This document shows, one piece after another, positions 17,434 through 26,583 of a stretch of DNA of 64,000 nt. The DNA is taken from positions 1 through 64,000 of the forward strand of contig CAYSSR010000005.1 of NCBI GenBank assembly GCA_964433755.1, given 5' to 3'. The notes under the pieces are model-generated. The model was given only the letters and a program-made list of their open reading frames with translations, searched no databases and was not told the DNA's origin. Every line of letters starts with the position of its first letter. Within the stretch, counting starts at the first letter, position 1. Origin of the DNA: JAUVXJ01 sp964433755. GTDB lineage: Bacteria; Chloroflexota; Anaerolineae; UBA7937; B3-Chlor. The translations under genes were made by a program, and so were the position numbers.

Positions 17434-19176
17434 ATGGCCATCATCAAGGGGGTCGGGGTCAGTAACTTCCGATCGCTCCGGCAAATGGAGTTGGGGAACC
17501 TGTCGGAGACGAGCGCCATCACGGGGCTCAATAACTCGGGCAAGTCGAACCTATTGCGCGCTCTCAATCTGTTCTTCAATGACGAGGTTGAGCCCGGCGA
17601 GAGGGTTGATCTGAGGCGCGATTGTCACAGTCGCTCCAGGAAAAGGAGAAAGGAAATCTCCGTTGAGATTCAGTTCGATCTGTCCGGTCCCTTCAGGTTT
17701 GGGAAACACTTCAAAGCCGCGGAGCAACTGGTTGGTCGTGCGCCCAAGGTGAGGAGGACATGGTCATACGACACACGGGGAGGTTCCACGAGGACTGTCT
17801 CCTCGTTTACCATCTATGATGAGCGGGCAGATCAGTTCAGGGAGCTGTCTGAAGAGGAAGACGCACGTTTGCGAAGCTTTCTTGGCCTGATGAAGTATCG
17901 ATATCTGCCCAATCACATCCACCCATCGACGATCATAGATGATGAACAAGAGGAGATCAAGCGCACGCTCCTCGCCAGACTGCGAAAGTCACTGAGTTTG
18001 AGGAAGGGATCAGGTTCTACCGATGTGAAGGGCGCATTTGAGACACTCAATAGGGTCGCCAGCGGGGTCATCCAGCCGATCGCGCAATCCATGAGGAAGG
18101 CAAGCGAGGAGATAGAGCAAGTCGAACTGGTGACCGCTAGCGGCTTCGAGGACGTTCTCTTCGTTTTTGACTACAACGTGACGGTGACGGGCGGTGCGAA
18201 AGTACCGGGGCGACTGCAGGGCTCCGGGACGCAGGCCCACCTGATGTATGAGTTGCTCCATTTCCTCGATACTAGCTTTGGCGAGCGTTTTGGCACCAGG
18301 CAGGCTGTGGTTTGGGGTGTAGAGGAGCCGGAGTCATTCCTCCACAGCAAGTTGGAGTATTATCTTGCGAAGTTCTTCCAACAGGCAACTGGCTCGGGAC
18401 GCTTCCAATTGCTGTGCACCACGCACAGCGACATCTTCACCAGGTTTGCGTCTACAGGGATACTCGTCGAGTTGAACAACGGCGAGTCGGCGTGTACAGT
18501 GGTCAGTCCTCGCGAACTCGTCCGGATGGGGCCGGTGAAGGGCATCTCGCGTTTCGTGCATGAACTCCTCTACGAGAACCGCCCTCTGGTGTTGGTGGAG
18601 GGCAAGACGGATGTGAAGTACTTGGATAGGGGAAGGCACATACAGGGCGCACCCTACTCGTGGGTGGTTAGGTGTCTGGCCGAACTGCTGGGTCGTGAAC
18701 ACAAAGGTGGCGTTGAGGCGCTAGTGCGTTATCTCAAGGAGAACCGCACTGCAGTCGAGTCGCGCCCGCCCGACTCGCCGATCATCTGCGTAGTGGACTG
18801 GTCAGTGGACCCTGCCAAAGTGAATATGCTCCGAGATGCGTTGGCGGTGCATCCGACATCCGTTGCGTGGCGTCCAGGTGAGTCGTTGGCCAATCCTGAA
18901 CTTGATCGCACATTCGCAGGCATAGAGAGATTCCTCTCCACAAGAGCCATCAGAGAGGCGAGTGCGAGTGGGCTTCTCGACCTTAGGCGACCGGCGGTTG
19001 GCGACTTGCCGCTAAGCGTGGTAAGGACAACGCTAGGACGGAACAAGTCGAGTCTGGCGGATCTCTTGTGTGGGGACGCACCCGACGAGGACTTCGACCT
19101 AATCGTGCAGCTAGTCGGGGAGATTGACCGAGTGGTAGGCGAGGCCGTGACGCGTGGGAGAACTCTCGGATGCTGA
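17434..19176 (+). CDS. OLD-family ATPase with TOPRIM-like C-terminal domain
   Basis: A 580-residue ABC-type ATPase of the OLD (overcoming lysogenisation defect) group. Walker A is GLNNSGKS (31-38). A signature-like LQGSGTQAHLMYEL follows in the second half of the ATPase, then Walker B-like VVWGVEEPESFLH and a switch His in TTHSDIF. The C-terminal part has PLVLVEGKTDVKYL, with the TOPRIM glutamate, and IICVVDWSVD with acidic residues, so it probably is a metal-dependent nuclease. OLD proteins act in phage exclusion and DNA repair, and are the core of Gabija and PARIS-like systems when partnered. No partner gene is visible, which suggests a class 1 stand-alone OLD. ATG 17434 has the best ribosome site. 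It is less GC-rich than its neighbours, consistent with transfer. Confidence 0.8.
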   Translation: MAIIKGVGVSNFRSLRQMELGNLSETSAITGLNNSGKSNLLRALNLFFNDEVEPGERVDLRRDCHSRSRKRRKEISVEIQFDLSGPFRFGKHFKAAEQLVGRAPKVRRTWSYDTRGGSTRTVSSFTIYDERADQFRELSEEEDARLRSFLGLMKYRYLPNHIHPSTIIDDEQEEIKRTLLARLRKSLSLRKGSGSTDVKGAFETLNRVASGVIQPIAQSMRKASEEIEQVELVTASGFEDVLFVFDYNVTVTGGAKVPGRLQGSGTQAHLMYELLHFLDTSFGERFGTRQAVVWGVEEPESFLHSKLEYYLAKFFQQATGSGRFQLLCTTHSDIFTRFASTGILVELNNGESACTVVSPRELVRMGPVKGISRFVHELLYENRPLVLVEGKTDVKYLDRGRHIQGAPYSWVVRCLAELLGREHKGGVEALVRYLKENRTAVESRPPDSPIICVVDWSVDPAKVNMLRDALAVHPTSVAWRPGESLANPELDRTFAGIERFLSTRAIREASASGLLDLRRPAVGDLPLSVVRTTLGRNKSSLADLLCGDAPDEDFDLIVQLVGEIDRVVGEAVTRGRTLGC

Positions 19177-19319
19177 CGAGCAGGTTTGTGGTAAGGGGCA
19201 AAACCAGGCTAGCGGGCTATGGGGCCAAGCATGGCTCGCTGCTGCGCCTTCTGGGACCGATGTGACCGGCCAACAGACCTGGAGAAGCAGGCCGTGATGC
19301 TCGAGCTAGTCTGCGAGCC

Positions 19320-21290
19320 ATGCTGGATGGGCACGGGAAGGGCACGGTGAGAGAAATCCCCACGGTGTGTGCGCGGGACTGCTATGACACCTGCTCTCTG
19401 ATCGCTCGACTCGACGAGTCGGGACAGATTCAATCGATCAGAGGCGATCCCAGCAATCCGGTGACGCGGGGCTTCACCTGTCCTCGGGGCGCTAGAGACC
19501 ACCACAGACTGTACGAGAACCGGGTCCCTGCCCCTTCGCTTCGCCTGGACGACCGTTTCCAGGAGACCGACTGGGAGACCGCCCTGGGCCGCGTCTCCGA
19601 GAAACTGAGGGAGACCCTGGACAAAGATGGCCCACAGTCGGTGTTGTACCTCAACTACGCCGGTAACACCGGGCTTCTGACGCAAGGGTTCCCGAACAGG
19701 TTGTGGAACGCCATCGGTGCCACGCAGACCGACCTGGCGCTGTGCAGCCTCTCCGGACACACGGGACTTGGGTTGCACTACGGCGAGAGCTACGGTGTGG
19801 AGCCTGAGGAGCTTCTGTCCACGAAGCTGATCGTGTTCTGGGGGTTCAACGCCGCCGTGAGTTCGCCTCACCTCTGGGCTCTGGCCCGGGAAGCCCGCAC
19901 CGCACACGGCGCGCAGATCGTCGTCGTCGACCCGCGAGAGAGTCGCACCGCACGAGGCGCCGACCTGTGGGTGCAGCCGTGGCCTGGCAGCGACGTAGCG
20001 CTGATCTATGGCTTGATCGACTACCTGTGCCGGAGAGGGTATCTCGACCTGGACTTCCTCCAGGAGTGGACCACTGGGCTCGACCAACTGCGGCAGGAAG
20101 CGCAGCTATGGACCCCGGATCGAGTGGAGCGGGTCACGAGGCTGGAGTGGAGACGTGTCGAGGAGCTGGGAGAAGCCTACGGCAGCAAGAAGCCCAGCGC
20201 CACGATGATCGGCATCGGGTTACAAAAGTGTGACCGGGGCGCCGATCAAGTGCGCGCGGTGTCCTTCATCCCCGCCTTGCTCGGCCAACACAGGGGCTTC
20301 TTCTACAGCAATTCACACGCCTATGCCGTGGATGAGGATCTGATCACGGGGCGATCGCTGGCCAGAAACAGCCCGCGGATCGTGAAACAGGTGCACCTGG
20401 CGGATCTGATGAGACGGGGCGAGTTCAAGTTCGTCTACGTGTGCGGCATGAACCCGGCCCTGACGCTGCCCCATCAGTATGCCTTCCGAGAGGGGCTGTC
20501 CAGGGATGATGTCTTTCTGGTGGTGCACGACACTCATTGGGCGAGAACGGCACAGTATGCCGACGTGGTCCTGCCGGCGCCCACCTATCTGGAGAAGGAA
20601 GACCTGGTCCTTCCCTGGACGCACCACTACGTCCGATACTCCAGTCAGGTCGTCAGCCCGGTCACGAATAGCCGGAGCGAGGTCTGGGTGATGAGGGAGA
20701 TCGCCAAGCGGCAAGGGCTTACGGAAGGCTGGCTCTTCGAAGATCCGTGGGTGGCGGTGGAAGCGGCCCTGGAGGATGCTTTCGAGGAAGGCGATTTGGA
20801 CTCCCTACGATCGGGAGCGATGCTCGAGCTCAAGAGGAAGCCACGGGACCGGTATCCTACGCCATCGGGCAAGATCGAGTTCTACTCTTCTCAGGCCACC
20901 GCCAGGGGATGGAATCCCTTGCCAGTACAGGTACCCTTGGGTGGCACAACAGACGGTTTCGTGATGCTGACCAGCGCCACACCCAAGTACACCAGTACCC
21001 AGTTCCAGGAGGTGTACGGCGCCATCCCCGCTCTCGTGGTCGTGAACCCGCGGGATGCCGAGCGACTGGGCATCGAGGAGGGTGACATCGTGGCGTTGTC
21101 CAATGATCGTGGAGAGGTGAAGGTGAGAGCCATCGTCTCCGGCACTGTGCGTGAGGGGACAGTATGGTCGCCGAGGCAGTCGGAAGGGCTGGCGGGACAA
21201 CCACAGAACTGTCTGATGAGCAGCGATCCGCAGGAGGTTGGTGGCGGGCCGAGGTTCAATTCGACCATCGTGACCATCTCCAGACTGTAG
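19320..21290 (+). CDS. Molybdopterin-dependent oxidoreductase (DMSO reductase family)
   Basis: A 656-residue catalytic subunit of the DMSO reductase superfamily. The N-terminal Fe-S motif is CARDCYDTC followed by CPRG, so one [4Fe-4S] cluster is expected. The conserved middle (VVDPRESRTARGADLWVQPWPGSD) and the C-terminal molybdopterin dinucleotide-binding domain (NPRDAERLGIEEGDIV) are complete. There is no twin-arginine signal peptide, so the enzyme is cytoplasmic. The Mo ligand is probably in the CSLSGHTG loop. No electron-transfer partner is adjacent. The substrate is unknown: this branch includes polysulfide, acetylene hydratase-like and formate-like enzymes. The exact start (ATG 19320 or GTG 19347) is uncertain. 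Confidence 0.82.
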   Translation: MLDGHGKGTVREIPTVCARDCYDTCSLIARLDESGQIQSIRGDPSNPVTRGFTCPRGARDHHRLYENRVPAPSLRLDDRFQETDWETALGRVSEKLRETLDKDGPQSVLYLNYAGNTGLLTQGFPNRLWNAIGATQTDLALCSLSGHTGLGLHYGESYGVEPEELLSTKLIVFWGFNAAVSSPHLWALAREARTAHGAQIVVVDPRESRTARGADLWVQPWPGSDVALIYGLIDYLCRRGYLDLDFLQEWTTGLDQLRQEAQLWTPDRVERVTRLEWRRVEELGEAYGSKKPSATMIGIGLQKCDRGADQVRAVSFIPALLGQHRGFFYSNSHAYAVDEDLITGRSLARNSPRIVKQVHLADLMRRGEFKFVYVCGMNPALTLPHQYAFREGLSRDDVFLVVHDTHWARTAQYADVVLPAPTYLEKEDLVLPWTHHYVRYSSQVVSPVTNSRSEVWVMREIAKRQGLTEGWLFEDPWVAVEAALEDAFEEGDLDSLRSGAMLELKRKPRDRYPTPSGKIEFYSSQATARGWNPLPVQVPLGGTTDGFVMLTSATPKYTSTQFQEVYGAIPALVVVNPRDAERLGIEEGDIVALSNDRGEVKVRAIVSGTVREGTVWSPRQSEGLAGQPQNCLMSSDPQEVGGGPRFNSTIVTISRL

Positions 21291-21349
21291 GGCAATGGGG
21301 TTGACAGGAACAGCGGCGCCACGGACGAGTCTACCGGCCTCGTTCGCCG

Positions 21350-21919
21350 GTGGGCCTCGCAAGCGAGGGGGTGTATAGAGAAATCGTGGAGAGAAAACCG
21401 AGAAGGCTGGCGCGGACCGTGATCTACGAGCATCCCTGGGTGAACCTGTACGTGGACAGGGTGTTGTTCCCTGCTGGCAGGATTGTTGAGAAACATCACG
21501 TTTTGGAGTTCGATTGGCCAGCGGTGGCCGCGCTGGTGGAGGACGCTGAGGGGCAGGTGCTGTTGGTGCATGTGTATCGGTACGCCACCGATAGCCTCGA
21601 GTGGGGCGTTCCTGCCGGCAAGATGGAGGAAGGCGAGTCCATCGTCGAAGCTGCTCGTCGTGAGGCCTGGGAAGAGACGGGCCACGAGACGTCTGGTCAC
21701 GAGTTGATCTACACCTACTGTCCGATGAATGGGATCTCCAACAAGGTGTTCCACATCGTGCGTTGTCAGGCTGGGGGCAAGACGGGTGAGTTCGACCCCA
21801 ACGAAGTGCAGCAGATCAGGTGGGCTTCGAGGGAAGAGATCGAAGCGATGCTGAAGGACAGAGTGGTGAGAGATGGTCTTTCGCTCACTGCTTTGTTGCT
21901 CCACCTCGCACGCTGGTGA
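21350..21919 (+). CDS. Nudix hydrolase (ADP-ribose pyrophosphatase-like)
   Basis: A 189-residue Nudix enzyme. The Nudix box GX5EX7REUXEEXGU is intact in GKMEEGESIVEAARREAWEETG. The N-terminal beta domain (VYEHPWVNLYVDRV-like) and the W..P.G motif, which often forms the ADP-ribose pocket, are also visible (EWGVPAG). The likely reaction is hydrolysis of ADP-ribose to AMP and ribose-5-phosphate, a housekeeping clean-up role in the cytosol. The start is uncertain (GTG 21350 or GTG 21371). It lies between the molybdoenzyme and two SDR genes on the same strand. Confidence 0.85.
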   Translation: MGLASEGVYREIVERKPRRLARTVIYEHPWVNLYVDRVLFPAGRIVEKHHVLEFDWPAVAALVEDAEGQVLLVHVYRYATDSLEWGVPAGKMEEGESIVEAARREAWEETGHETSGHELIYTYCPMNGISNKVFHIVRCQAGGKTGEFDPNEVQQIRWASREEIEAMLKDRVVRDGLSLTALLLHLARW

Positions 21920-21995
21920 TGGTCTCTCAGGCCGGTCTGTTGGGGTCCGTGACGGAGACAACTGTGGAACCCGCCAAGGGCGAGGAGGCGTACGT

Positions 21996-22760
21996 ATGGA
22001 CACATTGAAGGGAAAGCGAGCGTTGATCACGGGTGCCGCCTCGGGCATAGGTGAAGCAACAGCCTTACTCTTCGCCCGTGAAGGGGCCGCCGTCTCTGTG
22101 GTGGATCTGGACGTCGAGGGCGGACGCTCTGTGGTCAGCAGGATCCAGAGGGACGGGGGGCGAGCCATCTTCGTGCGCGCCGACGTGACGAGGGCGGCGG
22201 ACTGCAGAAGCGCGGTGGAGGACACCGTCAGTACGTTGGGAGGGCTCGATATCCTCTTCAACAACGCCGGCATCGTTCGTCGAGCCACGGTGCTGGAGCT
22301 GTCCGAGGAGGACTGGGACCAGGTCATGGCCGTCAACGTGAAATCTGCCTTCCTGCTCTGCAAGTACGCCATTCCCGTGATGGCCCAAGCTGGCGGAGGT
22401 GTGATCGTCAACACGGCTTCGGGGTGGGGCCTGGTGGGAGGCCCGAGGGCGGCCTCCTATTGCGCATCGAAGGGGGCGATAGTCCAACTGACGAAGGCCA
22501 TGGCTATCGACCACGGGCCGCAGAACATCCGGGTCAACTGTGTCTGTCCTGGTGACACAGACACGCCGCTGCTGCGCAGAGAGGCGGAGCAACTCGGGGA
22601 ACCGACGGACCGGTTCCTGGCCCAGGCGGCGGACAGGCCGTTGGGACGGGTCGGCACGCCGGACGACATAGCACAGGCTGTGCTGTACCTGGCTAGCGAT
22701 GCGGCCTCCTACGTCACCGGAACGGCGTTGGTGGTGGATGGAGGCGGTCTGGCGGGCTGA
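21996..22760 (+). CDS. SDR family NAD(P)-dependent oxidoreductase (first of a pair)
   Basis: A 254-residue classical short-chain dehydrogenase. It has the glycine motif TGAASGIG, Asp at the end of beta-2 (VVDLD, favouring NAD), NNAG, and the catalytic Ser-Tyr-Lys set in NTASG and YCASKG, plus the PGDTDTPL loop and the C-terminal TGTALVVDGG. ATG 21996 follows GAGGAGG. It lies 10 nt before the second SDR gene, so the two are co-transcribed. The substrate is not determined. Such pairs often oxidise sugar acids or secondary alcohols. Confidence 0.88.
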   Translation: MDTLKGKRALITGAASGIGEATALLFAREGAAVSVVDLDVEGGRSVVSRIQRDGGRAIFVRADVTRAADCRSAVEDTVSTLGGLDILFNNAGIVRRATVLELSEEDWDQVMAVNVKSAFLLCKYAIPVMAQAGGGVIVNTASGWGLVGGPRAASYCASKGAIVQLTKAMAIDHGPQNIRVNCVCPGDTDTPLLRREAEQLGEPTDRFLAQAADRPLGRVGTPDDIAQAVLYLASDAASYVTGTALVVDGGGLAG

Positions 22761-22770
22761 GGAGGAGACC

Positions 22771-23526
22771 ATGCGCGGATTGGCGGGCAAGCGGGTAGTC
22801 GTCACCGGCGGGGCGAGAGGCATTGGCAGGTCCACGGCGGCCCGGTTCCTGGAGGAGGGATCCCGCGTCGCCGTGCTCGACCGAGACGAAGAGGCTCTGC
22901 TGTCGGTGAAGCAGGAGTTGCCCGGGCTGAGTTGCTGTGTGCCTTGCGACGTATCGCGGGTGGAGGCGGTGGTCGGCGCCTTCCGGCAGCTAGACGAGAT
23001 CCTGGGCGGACCCGACGTGCTGGTCAACAATGCTGGTATCAGCATCCGCCACCGCTTCCTGGACATCACCCCGATGGAGTGGCGCGAGGTGATGGGCGTC
23101 AACCTGGAGGGGGCGTTCCTGGTGGCACAGGCGGCGGCGCAGAGGATGCTGGCGGGTGAGGGTGGCGTCATTCTCAACATGGGCTCGACCAACGGCTTGA
23201 TGGGGTATCCTCTGTATGCCGACTACAACGCCTCCAAGGCAGGGATCATCGAGCTGACTCGCTCCATGGCTCTGGAACTGGCCCCAAGAATCCGCGTTAA
23301 CGCCGTCTGTCCCGGATTCATCCTGACGCCGATGCAGGAGGCAGAGTATACGCTGGAGCAACAGCAGGCGTATGCGCGCAGAATCCCTCTGGGCAGACTC
23401 GGTCGGCCTGAGGAGGTGGCTGCGCTCTTCGCCTTCCTGGCCTCGGACGACGCGGCCTTCATCACTGGTCGCTACTTCGTGATCGACGGGGGCGAGATCG
23501 CCGGGGGATTGGCCAGCACGGGCTGA
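22771..23526 (+). CDS. SDR family NAD(P)-dependent oxidoreductase (second of a pair)
   Basis: A 251-residue classical SDR, a paralogue of the one just upstream. Glycine motif TGGARGIG, NAD-type acidic residue in VLDRD, NNAG, catalytic GSTNG Ser and YNASKAG, PGFILTPM, and C-terminal FVIDGGE. ATG 22771 has GGAGGAGA just upstream, starting right after the stop of the first SDR. Together the two could catalyse successive or opposite oxidations of related hydroxy compounds; nothing in the sequence fixes the substrate. A third SDR fragment in the window, at 57599, is a remnant of a different lineage. Confidence 0.88.
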   Translation: MRGLAGKRVVVTGGARGIGRSTAARFLEEGSRVAVLDRDEEALLSVKQELPGLSCCVPCDVSRVEAVVGAFRQLDEILGGPDVLVNNAGISIRHRFLDITPMEWREVMGVNLEGAFLVAQAAAQRMLAGEGGVILNMGSTNGLMGYPLYADYNASKAGIIELTRSMALELAPRIRVNAVCPGFILTPMQEAEYTLEQQQAYARRIPLGRLGRPEEVAALFAFLASDDAAFITGRYFVIDGGEIAGGLASTG

Positions 23527-23545
23527 GCCCGCGGCGGAGCGTGTG

Positions 23546-24442
23546 TTACTCTTTGGCCCTCGAAGTGCGCACGTAACCGTTGTCCGTTTCCTCGACCAAA
23601 CCTCGCTGTTTGAGGCGTTGGAGGTGTTTGTGCAGCATGTTCTCCTCCCAGCGGAGGAGTAACCTCGGGGCGAACGGATAGCGGGCGTAGATCAGGGGCT
23701 GTTCGATCATCTCCTCCAGCGTGCGCTCTTGCGAAAGGAAGTCGAGGATACGATCCTCCCGTCGAGCGATCACACCTCCGTAGGCCTCGAACCTCTTCTC
23801 TATCTCCTCCGTGATGATGCCCATGTGGGACGTCACCACCACCCGTGGGTTGAGAGCGCGCACCCTGCGCAGGGAGGCTTCGAAGTCGGCGATCTCCGAG
23901 TCAGGATGTCCGTACCAGGGACCAAAGGGAGACAGGTCCATGTCGAAGGTGAAGACGAGATCGAGGTTGGGCTCCAGGAAGGTATGTGAGTCGCACGTGT
24001 GACCAGGGGTGTGTATAGCAACGAGTTCGACGGAGCCGAAGTCGAACCGGTGCCCGTCGTCGTAGGCCTCGGTGGGCAGGGCGTCGCGGAAACCCGTCGC
24101 TTCTCTGACGTACTCTCTCCACTCGCCGGCGAGTTCCTCGGATTCGGTGAACAGGCGGGATACCTGCTCTATCCGCCCGGAGTAGTCAAAGCTCTGGCGT
24201 GGCACCACCAGCGGCAGCCCGTCGAAGACCCAGTTCCCTGGGATGTGATCGGGATGAGCGTGGGAGTTGATCACCAGGTCGGGCCGATACTGTTCTTTGA
24301 GCTGCCTTAGCCGGTCGATACCGCAGCCGGTGTCGATCAGAACTGTGACGTCGTCTCGGATGAGGAAGGAGTGGGAGAAGGGGAACGAGCCTCGGTTCTC
24401 TCCCTGGACCAGGTAGATGCGTGGGGCGATTTCCGTTAGCAC
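23546..24442 (-). CDS. Metallo-beta-lactamase-fold hydrolase, probably leaderless
   Basis: A 298-residue MBL-fold protein. The metal motif HAHPDH (HxHxDH) is complete, followed by a later PGHT and a DMDLSPFGPW / TSHMG pair that supplies the other ligands. A C-terminal winged-helix-like segment rich in Arg/Leu (about 230-298) resembles the end of the LACTB2/GloB-like group. The start is set by the promoter at 24450-24478: its -10 ends 7 nt before GTG 24442, so transcription should begin at or next to the GTG. An ATG further upstream (24481) lies inside the -35 region and cannot be used by that transcript. Function is probably thioester or phosphodiester hydrolysis. The substrate is unknown. 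Confidence 0.78.
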   Translation of the reverse strand: MLTEIAPRIYLVQGENRGSFPFSHSFLIRDDVTVLIDTGCGIDRLRQLKEQYRPDLVINSHAHPDHIPGNWVFDGLPLVVPRQSFDYSGRIEQVSRLFTESEELAGEWREYVREATGFRDALPTEAYDDGHRFDFGSVELVAIHTPGHTCDSHTFLEPNLDLVFTFDMDLSPFGPWYGHPDSEIADFEASLRRVRALNPRVVVTSHMGIITEEIEKRFEAYGGVIARREDRILDFLSQERTLEEMIEQPLIYARYPFAPRLLLRWEENMLHKHLQRLKQRGLVEETDNGYVRTSRAKE

Positions 24443-24449
24443 GGGGGGG

Positions 24450-24478
24450 AGTATAACGTGGATACTTGGCGGTGTCAA
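24450..24478 (-). promoter_or_regulatory. Consensus promoter of the MBL-fold gene
   Basis: On the minus strand, TTGACA (24478-24473), a 17-bp spacer and TATACT (24455-24450). The predicted start of transcription coincides with GTG 24442. Confidence 0.75.
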
Positions 24479-24580
24479 CATGGTGGTGCAGTGTGCCGAG
24501 GTTGAGCGGTCATACCCACCACGGGTCGCCTTGCCGCCTCTTCGGGGCTCGACCCGTCCCGAACAGGCAATAGTGTAACC

Positions 24581-24606
24581 GTAGGGCCGGGTCACAGACT
24601 CGCCCA
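24581..24606 (+). repeat. Degenerate GTAGGGGCGGG-type palindrome
   Basis: GTAGGGCCGGGTCACAGACT followed by CGCCC resembles the left arm and centre of the palindromes at 14298 and 14445. The right arm is decayed. It lies between MBL and phoU. Confidence 0.4.
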
Positions 24607-24697
24607 GGCGAGGGCTTTCAGTAGATCGCGTGCGTGGGGGAGACCTTGCCTTTGAGGCGGCTCAGGGAACAGTCGATGGTGCTGAACTGACGAGAGG

Positions 24698-25390
24698 TCA
24701 GGAAAGGCCCTCCAGGCCGAGATCCTCGCCCTCCTCCACGTCGAACTCCACGATCTCTCCGGTGACGTTGAAGATGACGCGCTCGCAGATGTTGAGCACT
24801 CTGTCCGCAGCTCTCTCCAGGTTGTGGTCCACCCAGAGCAGGTACGTGGCGGAGTCCGTGGTGTCGGGGTCGGCTGCGATCAGGGCCAGCAGTTCGCGGT
24901 AGACCTTGTTGTGGATGGCATCGACCTCGTGCTCCCGTTCTGGGATCGTTCGGGCCAGGGCCGCGTCCTGGTGTACGAAGGCCTCGAGGGCTTTGTGCAG
25001 CATGGTGCTGACCCTGGTGGCCATGCCGGGCAGATGGGTCGCGGGCGCCAACAGGGGCTCGTCGGCCATCAGCAGGTTCACCTTGGCGATGCCCTTGGCG
25101 TAGTCGGCCATACGTTCCAGTTCGGTGGCGATCTCCACCACCGCGAAGATGGTCCGCAGGTCTCCCGCCAACGGCTGCTGAGTGGCGATGAGGGTGAGGG
25201 CATCTCCCTCGATGGCCGAGCGCTTCTCGTTGACGGCCCGGTCTCCGGCGATGATGGTGCTCGAGGCCTGGCGGTTTCGGTCGCACAGGGCGGTCACGGA
25301 CTGGACGATCGCTTTCTCGACCACGTCTCCGAGATGTAGTATCTCCTCCTGAAGTCGCTGGAGTTCACGGTCGAAGCTCTTGCGCGGCAT
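24698..25390 (-). CDS. phoU: Phosphate-signalling regulator PhoU
   Basis: A 230-residue PhoU homologue made of two three-helix PhoU repeats (about 10-110 and 115-215). The metal-binding acidic helices are visible as DRAVNEKRSAIE and ELERMADYAKGIAKVN in the first repeat and EVDAIHNKVYREL and HNLERAADRVLNICERV in the second. PhoU links the PstSCAB phosphate transporter to the PhoR/PhoB system and represses phosphate uptake. No pst genes are visible here, so it is a detached or second copy. ATG 25390 follows AGGAG; an earlier in-frame ATG (25432) lacks a ribosome site. It is divergent from the IclR gene. Confidence 0.92.
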   Translation of the reverse strand: MPRKSFDRELQRLQEEILHLGDVVEKAIVQSVTALCDRNRQASSTIIAGDRAVNEKRSAIEGDALTLIATQQPLAGDLRTIFAVVEIATELERMADYAKGIAKVNLLMADEPLLAPATHLPGMATRVSTMLHKALEAFVHQDAALARTIPEREHEVDAIHNKVYRELLALIAADPDTTDSATYLLWVDHNLERAADRVLNICERVIFNVTGEIVEFDVEEGEDLGLEGLS

Positions 25391-25539
25391 ACTGATTCTC
25401 CTCTGGGGTTCGGTGTGGGAGTCGTGATGCACGTGCGCCAGCGCCCAGCGGCGCAGTGACCCTATGGCCGATCACACCTGCGGAGTATAGGCCAGGTGGG
25501 CGATGAGGTCAACACAGAGGGACGAGAGAGGACCTCACC

Positions 25540-25567
25540 TTGACATCGGCCAAACGACTGTTATAAT
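25540..25567 (+). promoter_or_regulatory. Perfect -35/-10 promoter of the IclR gene
   Basis: TTGACA (25540-25545), a 16-bp spacer and TATAAT (25562-25567). The predicted leader is about 35 nt long, with GGAGGTGAT before ATG 25608. Confidence 0.8.
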
Positions 25568-25607
25568 AACGGAGACATCTTTACTTCGACGGAGGTGATT
25601 GTTAAAC

Positions 25608-26372
25608 ATGCCCGTGCAATCGGTTGACAGAGCTGTGGCTATTCTGAATGCTCTGAAGGCCAAGCAGGACTACCTAGGTGTCACGGAGTTGAGCAATGAG
25701 CTGGGCTTGCACAAGAGTACAGTTCACCGCCTCCTCGTATCGCTTCGGCGTGGAGGGTTGGCGGAGCGCGATCCTCGGACACGCAAGTACCGCCTGGGGG
25801 TTCGGCTCGTGGAGCTGGGAAACGCAGTGTTGAACAGCAGAGGGCTTCCGCAGGTTGCGCTTCCGTACTTGCACTACCTGGCGGATACCCTGGAGGAGAT
25901 CACCTATCTGGCCGTGAGGGACGACGATAGGATTCTCAACGTCCTCCAGGTGCCGGGACCTCACCTCGTGCAGTCGGTGGGCTGGATTGGCGGCGGGTCT
26001 CTACACGCTACGTCCACGGGGAAGATCTTCCTGGCCAACATGTCAGAGGCCGAGCAACAATCCTACCTGGGGAAGGGTCTGAGTCGCTTCACCGACAAGA
26101 CCGTCACCGACGCCTCTCAGTTGTCCGCAGAGTTGGAGCAGGTGCGCGAGCGGGGCTATGCGACGTCCTGGGGCGAAGAAGACCAAGACGTCAATGCCGT
26201 CGCGGTGCCTGTAGCCAGAGCGGGGGAAGGCGTGGTCGCGGCCATCGGAGTCGTCGGCCCCTCCTACCGGTTCACTCGAGACAGGGCCCTGGAAGCGCCG
26301 GAGATCATGGCCGGGGTAGCCAGGGAGGTGGGCAAGAAGCTGGAGCCCCGGACCTTCGCCGTCTTCAGATAG
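25608..26372 (+). CDS. IclR family transcriptional regulator
   Basis: A 254-residue regulator. The N-terminal winged helix-turn-helix (about 1-65: SVDRAVAILNAL, LSNELGLHKSTVHRLLVSL) is followed by an IclR effector domain (about 80-250) with the typical GGGSLHATSTGKIFLA and VNAVAVPVARAGEGVVAAIGVVGP segments. IclR proteins bind a small organic acid and repress or activate neighbouring catabolic genes. The promoter upstream is close to consensus, so autoregulation is likely. The target is not evident: the divergent phoU and the SDR pair are the nearest candidates. ATG 25608 is set by GGAGGTGAT. Confidence 0.9.
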   Translation: MPVQSVDRAVAILNALKAKQDYLGVTELSNELGLHKSTVHRLLVSLRRGGLAERDPRTRKYRLGVRLVELGNAVLNSRGLPQVALPYLHYLADTLEEITYLAVRDDDRILNVLQVPGPHLVQSVGWIGGGSLHATSTGKIFLANMSEAEQQSYLGKGLSRFTDKTVTDASQLSAELEQVRERGYATSWGEEDQDVNAVAVPVARAGEGVVAAIGVVGPSYRFTRDRALEAPEIMAGVAREVGKKLEPRTFAVFR

Positions 26373-26554
26373 TCCAACGTAGGCTGGTTGGGTGCGGCGG
26401 CTTTGCTCGGGGTCCAGTGGCCCTCGCTGGAGCACGTGTGTGCGGCCCACGACCGGTGCGCGCCGCTGTTCGTTGCCCAGTGGCCGGTCACGCTGCTGCC
26501 AGGGGTTCGTGATGCGAGCGCGGATTGTATCGTGACCTCGCGGCGCTGAGAACC
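26373..26554 (+). other. Intergenic interval before the first PEP-CTERM gene
   Basis: No gene seen. The only clear signal in the whole 26373-26695 gap is the promoter at 26555-26583. Confidence 0.5.
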
Positions 26555-26583
26555 TTGACATCGAGGGATGATTGTGCTATACT
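26555..26583 (+). promoter_or_regulatory. Consensus promoter of the first PEP-CTERM gene
   Basis: TTGACA (26555-26560), a 17-bp spacer and TATACT (26578-26583). It gives a leader of about 105 nt before ATG 26696. Confidence 0.75.
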
